In this document: piece by piece, positions 34,936 through 44,103 of the stretch
How positions within the stretch are numbered: the first letter of the stretch is position 1
How the letters are laid out: every line of letters starts with the position of its first letter
Assembly (NCBI RefSeq): GCF_036226885.1
Contig: NZ_CP109027.1
Coordinates: forward strand, 9,548,001-9,612,000
Source: Streptomyces sp. NBC_00663
GTDB taxonomy: Bacteria; Actinomycetota; Actinomycetes; Streptomycetales; Streptomycetaceae
DNA: 64,000 nucleotides
Reading direction: 5' to 3'
Position numbers and translations under genes: made by a program
The notes under the pieces: model-generated
Seen by the model: only the letters and a program-made list of their open reading frames with translations
What the model was told of the DNA's origin: nothing
Database searches by the model: none

Positions 34936-35599
34936 GTGTCGCGTAAAACATGTCCCAAGACTCACCGGCCCCGTGGGGTGGGGGCGGTGGCGTGGCCTTC
35001 CACGCCGGGCTCGGTGACTTCGGCGGCTCGACCCACGCCGTCGCGGAGGCCCGGACACCGTCGCCGCCCCGGCTCCGTACCCGTCCGGTCAGCGCCCGGC
35101 GCGGACGGCGCCAGGCCGTGTACCGGTGCGCTCGTCGGCTGGGTCACCCGGCACGCGCGGCTGCGACCGTCGTGTCCGGTGGCCCCCGCGCGGCGTTGGC
35201 CCGCGGGTCATGGGAAGGCGCCTGGGGGGGGCGGGCGTGGTCGCCGGACCGACGGACCCATGGCCGCGGACGGTCCCGAGCGAACCGGTCGGCTCAGCCT
35301 GACGATCGGCCATGTCGGCAGCTACCTGGGTACCGACGGAGGGGGCAAGCGCCGCTTCTCCTCCATCCGCAAGGCGGTCAACGGCCCCACCACGTCCCAC
35401 CTCGGCGGGGCTTCCGTGCTCGACGGCTTGGGGACGTAGGCCAGGACACCGCGCACCGTGCGACGTATCTGAACCAGGTGAGCAGCAGACGGCCACGGGG
35501 AACTGCTGGGCGTGAATCCCGGAGCAGGCGTAGTTGCCCTGGCCCGCACGTCCGAGGCGCGGCGAGGGGCGGATGGCTGAGCACTCCGCGGCGGCGCGG
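34936..35599. other. No supported gene
   Basis: 664 bases of highly GC-rich sequence with long overlapping open frames on both strands but no recognisable family. It probably includes the transpeptidase promoter and decayed sequence leading into the metallophosphoesterase relic. Confidence 0.4.
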
Positions 35600-36036
35600 A
35601 CGACGTCACCGCCAAGTCCTCCGGCCCGGCGGGCCACCGTGCCCAACTCGCCGGGGCCCGGACGGCGCTGGCCCGGACCTGCCCGTCCTGCTCCTGGCGC
35701 ACCAGCTTGAGTTCACCGACCGGGCGGCGATCGTCCCGGCCCGGCAGCCCGCGTGGAAGAGAGCGTGCCGACCGTGCTGCCCGCGCTGGAGCCGCGGGCA
35801 TCGACCTCCACCTCTCCGGCCACGCCCACGACGGCCGGATCTGGCCATTGTGCTGTGCCACCGCGTCCGCCTCGATCAGCCCGCCCTTGCCGACCTCAGC
35901 ACTACGGACCCCGCGCCCTCCTCCGCGCCACGGCCGACGTGTCCGCTGGGAGCGGTCCACAGGTCGAAGGACCGCGCCATGAGACGAAGCCCAGGCTGAT
36001 CCGTCTCGCACAGGGCGTGGTCCGGACGCCCTGACT
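35600..36036 (+). pseudogene. Decayed metallophosphoesterase C-terminus
   Basis: Across three plus-strand frames the sequence reads GADDVTAKSSGPAGHRAQLA, then PDLPVLLLAHQLEFTDRAA, GIDLHLSGHAHDGRIWP and VRLDQPALADLS. The LLLAHQ and SGHxHxGQIWP motifs are the metal-binding blocks of calcineurin-like phosphoesterases. At least two frameshifts separate them and the 5' half is missing. Confidence 0.6.
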
Positions 36037-36797
36037 CAGGCAGCTGGTACCGGCCGGCAACGAGCAGGCAGGACCGTCCGCTCCGGGTGTGGGCTCAGGG
36101 GCAGATGCGTGCTTCCTTGCGTCCCGGCACCGAAGTGCCGTACTGCCGCACTGAAGTGACGCAGAACCAGCACGGCCCGAGCACCAGGAGTACGCGGGAG
36201 CGGCGTCGGGCTGCCGGGCCCGTCACGCGTTCCGCGAGTCTCACGTTGCGGGAAGGCGGGAATCGAATCGGTTCCGCGCAAGCGCTTCGACGAGATGGTA
36301 CGGCCGGCGAGGGGCGGGGGCAATCGCGTGCCGCACGCCGAAGAGGGCGCCCAGGTGCGGGTTGGGGACCGTCTCACCGGCCGGTGCGGTGCGCACCGTC
36401 CCCTCGTCAACCGCTGTTCGGCGGCTGCGTCCCAGGTCAGTGGCGTTGCAGGGAGTGTCCGAGCGATTGCTGCCCGGCCGCCGGTCCGACCCGCGCGACT
36501 CGCCGAGCAGAGTCGACAAGAGGGCCTGGCGCGCTGCTCGTCCACGGTCACGCCGGACCTGCTCGAGCGGGTCGGTCGGCGGGGATCCGGAGAGATCGGC
36601 GGTCGAACCGATTCGCTATTCAGGCCGGACGGGGGAGTCGGGGCCCTTGACAGCACTGCGGAATCGAGAGCACCGTCTCCCCCCGAAACCTCTCTGCAAT
36701 CCCACTGAAAGATCGGCACCTCCAGGCGCTTTCGCATTCGTCAGCGCCACCAGCACAGAACGCGACTGGGTTCCGCCGGCACGGTAGGGGAGATCGG
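36037..36797. other. Leader region of the secreted-enzyme cluster
   Basis: 761 bases without a recognisable gene. It ends with the ribosome site GGGGAGA of the first GH54 gene and should contain the cluster's first promoter. No -35/-10 pair assigned. Confidence 0.4.
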
Positions 36798-38387
36798 ATG
36801 GGAACGACAGGTACGAGGCGCCACGTGCTCTTCTGGCGCGGTGGCGTCCAGGGGCTGCTTGCTGCGGTTCGGCGCCGCGGAAGGCCGGGAAATGAGTTGG
36901 GCCAGGCATCTGTGCGAGCGTGGGAGCGCTCCCGCAGCTCCCGGCCGAAAACAATCGCCCGGGCGGGGGCCGCGGCCGTGCTAGCCGTCGGCGCACTGGT
37001 CGGCACCACGACCGGGACGGCCCGGGCCGCCACGTCCGGACCATGCGATCTCTACGCGTCAGGAGGGACGCCCTGTGTGGCGGCCCACAGCACGACGCGG
37101 GCGTTGTACGCCTCGTACAACGGGCCGCTCTACCAGGTCCGGCGTGCCTCGGACAACGCCACCCGCGACGTCGGCGTCCTGAGTGCGGGCGGCTACGCCG
37201 ACGCCGCCGCGCAGGACTCGTTCTGCGCGGGGACGACCTGCCTGATCTCGATCATCTACGACCAGTCAGGTCGCGCCAACCACCTCACCCAGGCGCCCGG
37301 CGGCGGTGCCGCGGGTGGTCCCGACAACCTCGCGAACGCGACGGCCGCGCCCACCATGGTGGGCGGTCACAAGGCCTACGGCGTCTTCGTGGCACCCGGA
37401 ACGGGATACCGCAACAACCACACCAACGGCATCGCGACCGGGGACAACCCCGAGGGCATGTACGCGATCTTCGACGGTACGCACTACAACGGCGGCTGCT
37501 GCTTCGACTACGGCAATGCCGAGACGGACAGCAACGACGACGGCAACGGCACCATGGAGGCCATCTACTTCGGCAACATCAAGGTCTGGGGCTACGGCTC
37601 GGGCAACGGCCCCTGGATCATGGCCGACCTGGAGAACGGCCTGTTCTCCGGGGTGAACCAGCACTACAACGCGAACGACCCGACCATCAACCACCGGTAC
37701 ACGACCGCCATCGTCAAAGGCGGCCCGAACCACTGGGCGATCCGTGGCGCCAACGCGCAGTCGGGCGGCCTGTCCACGTTCTACGACGGCGTGCGCCCCA
37801 ACGTCGCGGGCTACAACCCGATGCGGAAGCAGGGGGCCATCATCCTGGGCATCGGCGGTGACAACAGCAAGGGCGCCCAAGGCACCTTCTACGAGGGCGT
37901 GATGACCTCCGGCTACCCGTCGGACGCCACCGAGAACGCGGTCCAGGCCAACATCACAGCGGCCGGCTACAGCACTGCGACCGGCGGGACGGGCACCGGC
38001 GCGCTGCACGCGGTGGGCGCGGGCAAGTGCCTGGACGTGCCGAACTCGTCCACCACGGCCGGCACGCAGTTGCAGATCTGGGACTGTAGCGGCGGCGCCA
38101 ACCAGAGCTGGACCCGCACCTCCTCCGACCAGTTGACCGTATACAGCGGCAGCAGCCAGCTGTGTCTGGACGCGTACAACAACCAGACGACCGCGGGCAC
38201 CAAGGTGGTGACCTGGCCGTGCAACGGCGGCGCCAACCAGCGGTGGCGGCTGAACTCCGACGGCACGATCACCGGCATCCAGTCCGGACTCTGCCTCGAC
38301 GTCACCGGCGCCTCCACGGCCAACGGCGCCCTGGCCGAACTGTGGACCTGCAACGGCGGTTCCAATCAGCGATGGAACCTCGGCTGA
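36798..38387 (+). CDS. Secreted alpha-L-arabinofuranosidase (GH54) with CBM13
   Basis: A 529-residue exo-enzyme removing arabinofuranose side chains. A Sec signal (hydrophobic core near residues 55-70, cleavage after ARA) precedes the GH54 domain (about 80-395), which starts GPCDLYASGGTPCVAAHSTT. The nucleophile Glu lies in WIMADLENGLFSG and the acid/base Asp in GIGGDNS, corresponding to Glu221 and Asp297 of Aspergillus AkAbfB. A three-repeat Cys-containing ricin lectin fills 395-529. ATG 36798 has GGGGAGA six bases upstream, but it gives a 50-residue n-region; GTG 36912 is an alternative. A CebR-like palindrome sits at 36921, inside the longer reading frame. Confidence 0.9.
   Translation: MGTTGTRRHVLFWRGGVQGLLAAVRRRGRPGNELGQASVRAWERSRSSRPKTIARAGAAAVLAVGALVGTTTGTARAATSGPCDLYASGGTPCVAAHSTTRALYASYNGPLYQVRRASDNATRDVGVLSAGGYADAAAQDSFCAGTTCLISIIYDQSGRANHLTQAPGGGAAGGPDNLANATAAPTMVGGHKAYGVFVAPGTGYRNNHTNGIATGDNPEGMYAIFDGTHYNGGCCFDYGNAETDSNDDGNGTMEAIYFGNIKVWGYGSGNGPWIMADLENGLFSGVNQHYNANDPTINHRYTTAIVKGGPNHWAIRGANAQSGGLSTFYDGVRPNVAGYNPMRKQGAIILGIGGDNSKGAQGTFYEGVMTSGYPSDATENAVQANITAAGYSTATGGTGTGALHAVGAGKCLDVPNSSTTAGTQLQIWDCSGGANQSWTRTSSDQLTVYSGSSQLCLDAYNNQTTAGTKVVTWPCNGGANQRWRLNSDGTITGIQSGLCLDVTGASTANGALAELWTCNGGSNQRWNLG
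36921..36934. promoter_or_regulatory. CebR-like operator half-exact palindrome
   Basis: TGGGAGCGCTCCCG matches 13 of 14 bases of the TGGGAGCGCTCCCA operator bound by LacI-type CebR/CelR regulators of polysaccharide-degradation genes in actinobacteria. It lies within the 5' part of the GH54 reading frame, just after an alternative GTG start at 36912. Function as an operator is inferred from sequence identity. Confidence 0.6.
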
Positions 38388-38401
38388 GGGAAGTGGCTCC
38401 A

Positions 38402-38432
38402 GCCCGTGGCCGGTCTCACCACGGCCACGGGC
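38402..38432 (+). terminator. Hairpin after the first GH54 gene
   Basis: Perfect 10-bp stem GCCCGTGGCC/GGCCACGGGC with an 11-base loop, 15 bases after the stop. No U-run follows, as is common in Streptomyces terminators; it could equally be a processing or attenuation hairpin before the beta-helix gene. Confidence 0.6.
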
Positions 38433-38560
38433 CGAGCAGGACCCGGAGCCGGGGCTTCGCCGCTGTGGTGCCCGATGTCCTGCGCACTTCCCGTGACCTT
38501 CCTACCGTCCGACCGGAACGCCACTGGGCGTCCTGCCACCGCCCCCACTGGAGGATGACG

Positions 38561-40993
38561 ATGTCCCGAGCCAGAGTGCTCCGTGGCCTCCGGGCCGCCC
38601 CCCTGGCTCTGCTCGCCTTACTGGCCGGGAGCCTGCCGACGGCCGGGGCCGCGTTCGCCGTACCGGCCGAGCGCCAGGCGGCGGCCGCCGACCTGTACGT
38701 GGCCCCGGATGCGGCTCCCGGCGGGAACGGCACCGCCGAGCAGCCGTTCGCGACGATCGACCAGGCGCGGCAGCCCGCGCACCGGCTCTCGGCCGATACG
38801 GACGTCGTGGTCCACCTGGCCGGTGGCACCTACCGGCAGTCCAAGCCGCTGACCTTCGGCTCCGGCGACGGCGGCCAGAACGGCCACACGATCACCTACC
38901 AGGCCATGCCCGGGCAGCAGCCGGTCGTGAGTGGCGCCCAGCAGATATCTGGTTGGCAGGTGCATGATCAGAGCAGCAACGTCTGGTCGGTCCACGTCGG
39001 CACCGGCGTGAACACGCGTCAGTTGTACGTGAACGGCAGGCAGGCCCCACGCGCGGCGATCCAGGTGCCCCGCTCCGGCCTCACCTTCACCCGGACCGGC
39101 CTGACCGTCACCGACTCCTCCCTCGACTACCTGGCCGGTCTCTCGGACCAGAGCCACATGGAGGTCGAGAGCCTCAACTCCTTCACCGACCGCTACGCGC
39201 CGGTCCAGTCGATCAGCGGCAGGACCCTCACCATGCAGCAGCCCGCCTGGAACAACAACTCCTGGGGCTACGACACGATCAACGCGCCGTTCGCCGGCGG
39301 GACCCTGTACCTGGAGAACAACTACGCGTTCCTCAAGCAGGCCGGGCAGTGGTACCTCGACTCGTCCACCGGCGACCTGTACTACCGCGCCCAGGCGGGC
39401 CAGAACCCGAACAGTCTCGACGTCGAACTGCCCCGGTTGCAGAGCCTGTTGGGTATCAGCGGCAGCTACGGCTCACCCGCGACCGGCCTGGAATTTTCCG
39501 GCATACGGTTCACCGGGACCTCCTGGCTGGGCCCGAGCGGACCCGACGGCTACGCGGACCAGCAGAGCGGCGCGCACATCACCGGCGCCTACGCGATGCC
39601 CGCCAACTGGCCGAGCACCTGCAAGTCGGGGTGCACACAGTTCGAGGCCACCCGGAACCACTGGGTGCAGATGCCCGCGGCGGTCCAGGTCTCCGCCGCC
39701 TCCGGCATCACGTTCTCGGGTGACACGTTCTCCGAACTCGGGCAGGCCGCACTGGGCGTGGGCAACGACGGCGTCGCCACGGCCTCCGGCGCCGGACTCG
39801 GCGCGAACGGTGTCACCATCACCGGCAACACCTTCACCGACCTCGCCGGCAGCGGCATCCAGGTCGGCGGCATCCAGCCGGACGCGCACCATCCGAGCAA
39901 CCCGCAGATGACCAACCAGAACATCACCATCAGCAACAACAAGGTCAGCGGGGTTGGCACCGACTACAAGGAGACCGCGGGAATCCTGTCCACCTACGTC
40001 ACCAACGCGACGATCACCCACAACCAGTGCGACCACCTGCCCTACGACGGGATCGACATCGGCTGGGGCTGGGGGATGAACGACCCGGGCGGCAGCCAGG
40101 ACTACGTCAACCGGGGCACGTACAACTACCAGCCGGTCTACAGCACTCCCACGACGCTGAAGAACAACACCGTCTCCCACAACCTGGTCTTCGACACCAA
40201 GAACGCGATGTTCGACGGCGGCAGCATCTACAGCCTGTCCGCGGCCCCCGGCTCGGTGATCTCCGACAACTACATCTACGACAACAACCGCACCACCGCG
40301 CTGTACCTCGACGAGGGCTCCCGGTATCTGAAGGTGTCGGCCAACGTGGTGCAGGACGCGGGCAACTGGGCGCTCACCAACGCCAACGCCAACAACCACA
40401 CCGACGACAGCACGTTCTCCGGCAACTGGTACAACGGCGGCAACACATACGTGGCCACCGGCCCTCCGCACAACAACGTCCTGGTCAGCGGCACCAACTG
40501 GCCTCAGGGCGCCCGAGACGTCATCCAGCAGGCGGGCGTCCAGTCCTCGGGCGGCGGCGACTTCCCCACGGGCCACCACCAGTTGGTGATCGGCAGCAAC
40601 AGCCTGTGCCTGGACGTGTACGGCAACTCCAGCAGCGCGGGCGCCGCGATCGACCAGTGGACCTGCAACGGGCAGGGCAACCAGCAGTTCGAGTTCGTGC
40701 CGGTCTCGGGCGGCTACGGGCAACTGCGCGCGCAGCACTCCGGACAGGTCGTGGCGGTGGCGGGCGGCTCCACGACCGCCGGTACGCCGAACATCGTGCA
40801 GCAGACCGCGGGCGGAGAGTCCAGCGCTCTGTGGCTGCCGGTACAGCAGTCCGACGGCTCGTATTCCTTCAAGAACCAGAACAGCGGTCTGTGCCTGGAC
40901 GTCTACGGCGGCGGCAGCAACCTGGGCCAGCAACTGGACCAGTGGCCGTGCAAGAACGCACCCGGCACCAACCAGGACTTCACCCCCCGCTGA
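38561..40993 (+). CDS. Secreted parallel beta-helix protein with CBM13 (GH141-like)
   Basis: An 810-residue secreted protein. A Sec signal (residues 1-31, LLALLAGS core) is followed by the entry strand ADLYVAPDAAPGGNGTAEQP and a right-handed beta-helix to about residue 665, with repeated NxxITxNxF/SxNxI rungs (GVTITGNTF, NITISNNKV, SVISDNYIY). The C-terminal 140 residues form a ricin lectin beginning HHQLVIGSNSLCLDVYG. Such helices occur in GH141 fucosidase/xylanases and pectin lyases; catalytic residues cannot be assigned. ATG 38561 has GGAGG upstream. Codon 20 is TTA (38618-38620), suggesting bldA dependence. Confidence 0.82.
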   Translation: MSRARVLRGLRAAPLALLALLAGSLPTAGAAFAVPAERQAAAADLYVAPDAAPGGNGTAEQPFATIDQARQPAHRLSADTDVVVHLAGGTYRQSKPLTFGSGDGGQNGHTITYQAMPGQQPVVSGAQQISGWQVHDQSSNVWSVHVGTGVNTRQLYVNGRQAPRAAIQVPRSGLTFTRTGLTVTDSSLDYLAGLSDQSHMEVESLNSFTDRYAPVQSISGRTLTMQQPAWNNNSWGYDTINAPFAGGTLYLENNYAFLKQAGQWYLDSSTGDLYYRAQAGQNPNSLDVELPRLQSLLGISGSYGSPATGLEFSGIRFTGTSWLGPSGPDGYADQQSGAHITGAYAMPANWPSTCKSGCTQFEATRNHWVQMPAAVQVSAASGITFSGDTFSELGQAALGVGNDGVATASGAGLGANGVTITGNTFTDLAGSGIQVGGIQPDAHHPSNPQMTNQNITISNNKVSGVGTDYKETAGILSTYVTNATITHNQCDHLPYDGIDIGWGWGMNDPGGSQDYVNRGTYNYQPVYSTPTTLKNNTVSHNLVFDTKNAMFDGGSIYSLSAAPGSVISDNYIYDNNRTTALYLDEGSRYLKVSANVVQDAGNWALTNANANNHTDDSTFSGNWYNGGNTYVATGPPHNNVLVSGTNWPQGARDVIQQAGVQSSGGGDFPTGHHQLVIGSNSLCLDVYGNSSSAGAAIDQWTCNGQGNQQFEFVPVSGGYGQLRAQHSGQVVAVAGGSTTAGTPNIVQQTAGGESSALWLPVQQSDGSYSFKNQNSGLCLDVYGGGSNLGQQLDQWPCKNAPGTNQDFTPR

Positions 40994-41076
40994 CCTGCTC
41001 GCGCCTCCAAAGCGCCTGCACGGACCGGCGGTTCGTTCACCCCCACCCACTGTCCCGCACCCAGTGAGGAACATCG

Positions 41077-42210
41077 ATGAAGAAGTACTGGGCACCTTTG
41101 GTCGCGGCGCTGGCGGCCACCCTCGGAATGGGCGCCGCATGGCCCGCCGCGGCCGCCGCTGCCGAGGCGCCGCCCTCCGCGACCCGGGCCGCCGCGCCCA
41201 CGCCCCTGCGGCTGATGCCGTTGGGCGACTCGATCACCTGGGGCGTCGGCAGCCCGTCCGGGAACAGCTACCGGAGCTTTCTGGCGAACAAGCTGACGGC
41301 CGAGGGGCACACCCTGGACTTCGTCGGCTCGGGGCGCAACGGCACCATGTCCGACCCGGACAACGAAGGCCACTCCGGCTGGCGGATCGACCAGATCGCC
41401 GGCATCGCGGACTCCGTGCTGGCGCGCTACCGGCCGAACGTGGTCACCCTGGAGATCGGCACCAACGACCTGAACGGCAACTACCAGATCCCGACCGCGG
41501 CCGACCGGCTCCACGCGCTCATCGACCAGATCACCAGGGCCGCACCCGACGCGACCGTGCTCGTCGGCACCGTGATCATCTCCACCAGCGGTACCGAGGA
41601 GGCCAACCGGCCCGCCTTCAACGCCAAGTTGCCCGGGATCGTCCAGGCCGAGCAGGCTGCCGGCAAGCACGTACGCCTGGTGGACATGAGCGCCCTGACC
41701 GCCGCGGACCTGTCCGACGCCCTGCACCCCAACGACAGCGGCTTCGGCAAGATGGCGGACGCCTTCAACGCGGGGATCCAGGCCGCGGACGCGGCAGGCT
41801 GGATCAAGCCTCCGGATTCCGCGTCCGGGCAGGTGCGCTCCGGGATCGCGGGGAAGTGTCTGGGGGTCAACGGCGGCAACAGCGCCAACGGGACCGCCGC
41901 GGAGATCCGAACCTGTGACGGCTCGGCCGCGCAAACATGGTCCGCGCGCTCCGACGGCACCCTGCGGGCGCTCGGGAAGTGCCTTGACGTCACCGGCCGC
42001 GGTACTGCCAACGGCACCAAGATCGAGATCTGGGACTGCAACGGCGGCACCAACCAGCAATGGCAGACGTACAACGGCGGCTACCGCAACCCGGTCTCCG
42101 GCCGTTGCCTCGACGACCCCAACGCGTCCACCACCGACGGTACGCAACTGGTCCTGTGGGACTGCAACGGCGGAGCCCATCAGCAGTGGACCGCTCTGCC
42201 CGTGTCCTGA
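41077..42210 (+). CDS. Secreted SGNH/GDSL esterase with CBM13
   Basis: A 377-residue secreted esterase. After a Sec signal (1-30) the SGNH domain shows the four blocks: Ser52 in PLGDSITWG, Gly/Asn in the following blocks (GTNDLNG), and the Asp-x-x-His-like ALHPNDSGF near residue 215. It resembles CE3 acetyl-xylan esterases, so it would deacetylate xylan or pectin. The C-terminal 125 residues are a ricin lectin with CLGVNG, CLDVTG and CLDDPN repeats. ATG 41077 with GTGAGGAAC upstream; it follows the beta-helix gene after 83 bases. Confidence 0.88.
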   Translation: MKKYWAPLVAALAATLGMGAAWPAAAAAAEAPPSATRAAAPTPLRLMPLGDSITWGVGSPSGNSYRSFLANKLTAEGHTLDFVGSGRNGTMSDPDNEGHSGWRIDQIAGIADSVLARYRPNVVTLEIGTNDLNGNYQIPTAADRLHALIDQITRAAPDATVLVGTVIISTSGTEEANRPAFNAKLPGIVQAEQAAGKHVRLVDMSALTAADLSDALHPNDSGFGKMADAFNAGIQAADAAGWIKPPDSASGQVRSGIAGKCLGVNGGNSANGTAAEIRTCDGSAAQTWSARSDGTLRALGKCLDVTGRGTANGTKIEIWDCNGGTNQQWQTYNGGYRNPVSGRCLDDPNASTTDGTQLVLWDCNGGAHQQWTALPVS

Positions 42211-42294
42211 ACTCGTGACCCCACTCCACCGCGGCATCGGCCCCTGGACGGTGTCCGCCCCTCTCACGCACCCGCACAAGGAGGTTGATCCTTC

Positions 42295-43770
42295 ATGTCC
42301 TGGCTCAACGACGAGCCTCTGCTCCGCAGGGCCCTGGTCTCGGCCACCGGCCTGTTGGCCGGCACGGCACTGGCCCTGACCGGACCGGCGAGCCTCACCG
42401 CGCACGCGGCTTCCGGCACGCTGGGCGCGGCGGCGGCCGACAGCGGCCGCTATTTCGGTACGGCCGTGGCTGCCGGAAAACTCGGCAACTCGACGTACTC
42501 CACGATCCTCGACCGGGAATTCAACATGATCACCCCGGAGAACGAGATGAAGTGGGACACCACCGAACCGTCCCGCGGCAACTTCAACTTCGGCCCGGCC
42601 GACCAGATCGTCAGCCATGCCACCGCGCACGGGCAGCGGATGCGCGGCCACACCCTGGTGTGGCACTCGCAGTTGCCCGGCTGGGTCAGCTCCATCGGTG
42701 ACGCCAACACCCTGCGCAGCGTGATGAACAACCACATCACCACCGAGATGAACCACTTCAAGGGCAAGATCTACGCCTGGGACGTGGTCAACGAGGCGTT
42801 CGCCGACGGCGGCAGCGGTCAGCACCGCAGCTCGGTCTTCCAGAACGTGCTCGGCAACGGCTTCATCGAGGAGGCCTTCCGCACCGCCCGGGCCGCCGAT
42901 CCCTCGGCCAAGCTCTGCTACAACGACTACAACATCGAGAACTGGACCGACGCCAAGACGCAGGGCGTCTACAACATGGTCAGGGACTTCAAGGCGCGCG
43001 GTGTGCCCATCGACTGCGTCGGCCTCCAGAGCCACTTCGGCGCAGGCGGCCCGCCGTCGAGCTTCCAGACCACCCTGTCCAACTTCGCCGCCCTCGGCGT
43101 CGACGTCCAGATCACCGAACTCGACATCGCCCAGGCCTCGGCGACCGCGTACGGCAACACGGTCCAGGCCTGCATGAGCGTCGCGCGCTGCACCGGCATC
43201 ACGGTGTGGGGGATCAGGGACAGCGACTCGTGGCGGACGGGGGAGAACCCGCTGCTGTTCGACAACAACGGCAACAAGAAGCCTGCCTACGACGCGGCCC
43301 TCTCCGCGCTCGGCGGAGGTACGGGGAATCCGGGCGGAGGCATCGTCTCGGGCCAGGTGTACTCGCTGACCGACGTGGCCGCGGGCCGGGTGCTGGACGT
43401 GCCGTCCGGACAGACGGCGAACGGCACGCCCGTGCAGGTCTGGGACGCCAACGGCACTGCTGCGAACCAGCAGTGGCGGGCGAGTCAGAACAGCGACGGC
43501 TCCTACACGCTGACGAACATCGCCAGCGGACGGGTCCTGGACGAGCCGGGAGGCCAGACGGGCAACGGCACCCGGATGGCGATCTGGGACGCCAACGGCG
43601 GTGCGAACCAGCACTGGCGGGCCGGCCGGAACGGAGACGGTTCCTACACCCTGATCAACGTCGCGTCGGGCCGGGCGCTGGAGATCCCCAGCGGCCAGAC
43701 CGGCAACGGCGCCCCGGTCCAGATCTGGGACTCCAACGGAGGCGCCAACCAGCACTGGAACTTCAGGTGA
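42295..43770 (+). CDS. Secreted endo-1,4-beta-xylanase (GH10) with ricin-like module
   Basis: A 491-residue xylanase. A signal peptide (about 1-39) precedes the GH10 barrel (42-345): NMITPENEMKWD, acid/base Glu167 in WDVVNEAF and nucleophile Glu275 in ITELDIAQ. The linker GGGTGNPGGG leads to a C-terminal three-repeat ricin module lacking the disulfide cysteines (RVLDVPSGQ, QVWDANG, QQWRA pattern). ATG 42295 is preceded by AAGGAGGTTGATC. It is the last gene before the strong terminator at 43790. Confidence 0.95.
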   Translation: MSWLNDEPLLRRALVSATGLLAGTALALTGPASLTAHAASGTLGAAAADSGRYFGTAVAAGKLGNSTYSTILDREFNMITPENEMKWDTTEPSRGNFNFGPADQIVSHATAHGQRMRGHTLVWHSQLPGWVSSIGDANTLRSVMNNHITTEMNHFKGKIYAWDVVNEAFADGGSGQHRSSVFQNVLGNGFIEEAFRTARAADPSAKLCYNDYNIENWTDAKTQGVYNMVRDFKARGVPIDCVGLQSHFGAGGPPSSFQTTLSNFAALGVDVQITELDIAQASATAYGNTVQACMSVARCTGITVWGIRDSDSWRTGENPLLFDNNGNKKPAYDAALSALGGGTGNPGGGIVSGQVYSLTDVAAGRVLDVPSGQTANGTPVQVWDANGTAANQQWRASQNSDGSYTLTNIASGRVLDEPGGQTGNGTRMAIWDANGGANQHWRAGRNGDGSYTLINVASGRALEIPSGQTGNGAPVQIWDSNGGANQHWNFR

Positions 43771-44103
43771 GGTGACCCGGAACGAACACCCCGCGTCCGG
43801 CACGGCGGCCGTCGCCGGACGCGGGTTTCGGCATGCCCTGACAACGGACTGACCAGAGGCGATACATGGGATGGATCAGATTTCGATGGGAAGCTCCGAG
43901 CGTATTGACTCGATCGGAGACCTGTGGAATCACTAGAACATGGGATGTCTGAGTGGTTCCTGTGGGTGCTCTTGAGCACCCTCAACGGCCATGAGGCGCC
44001 CGGATCCCGCAGCCATGCCGGTGGCGGCGACGGTCCACGAACATCCCGTTCGGCCAGGCACGGCACTCTCTGTCCCCTTCCCCCCACATCCGTGAGGAAC
44101 AGA
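43771..44103. other. Terminator and leader between the two transcription units
   Basis: 333 bases holding the hairpin at 43790-43825 and the leader of the second unit. There is a TTGACT at 43905 but no -10 box at normal spacing, so the promoter is not assigned. No gene. Confidence 0.45.
43790..43828 (+). terminator. Strong hairpin terminator after the xylanase gene
   Basis: Perfect 12-bp stem CCCGCGTCCGGC/GCCGGACGCGGG with a 12-base loop, followed by TTT. It begins 20 bases after the xylanase stop and closes the first unit. Confidence 0.85.

Noticed and set aside
36160..36780. Several overlapping open frames before the enzyme cluster
   Set aside because: Arginine/proline-rich products in all frames, no ribosome site, no family.
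43905..43940. TTGACT as a promoter for the second enzyme unit
   Set aside because: No -10-like hexamer at 16-18 bases spacing.
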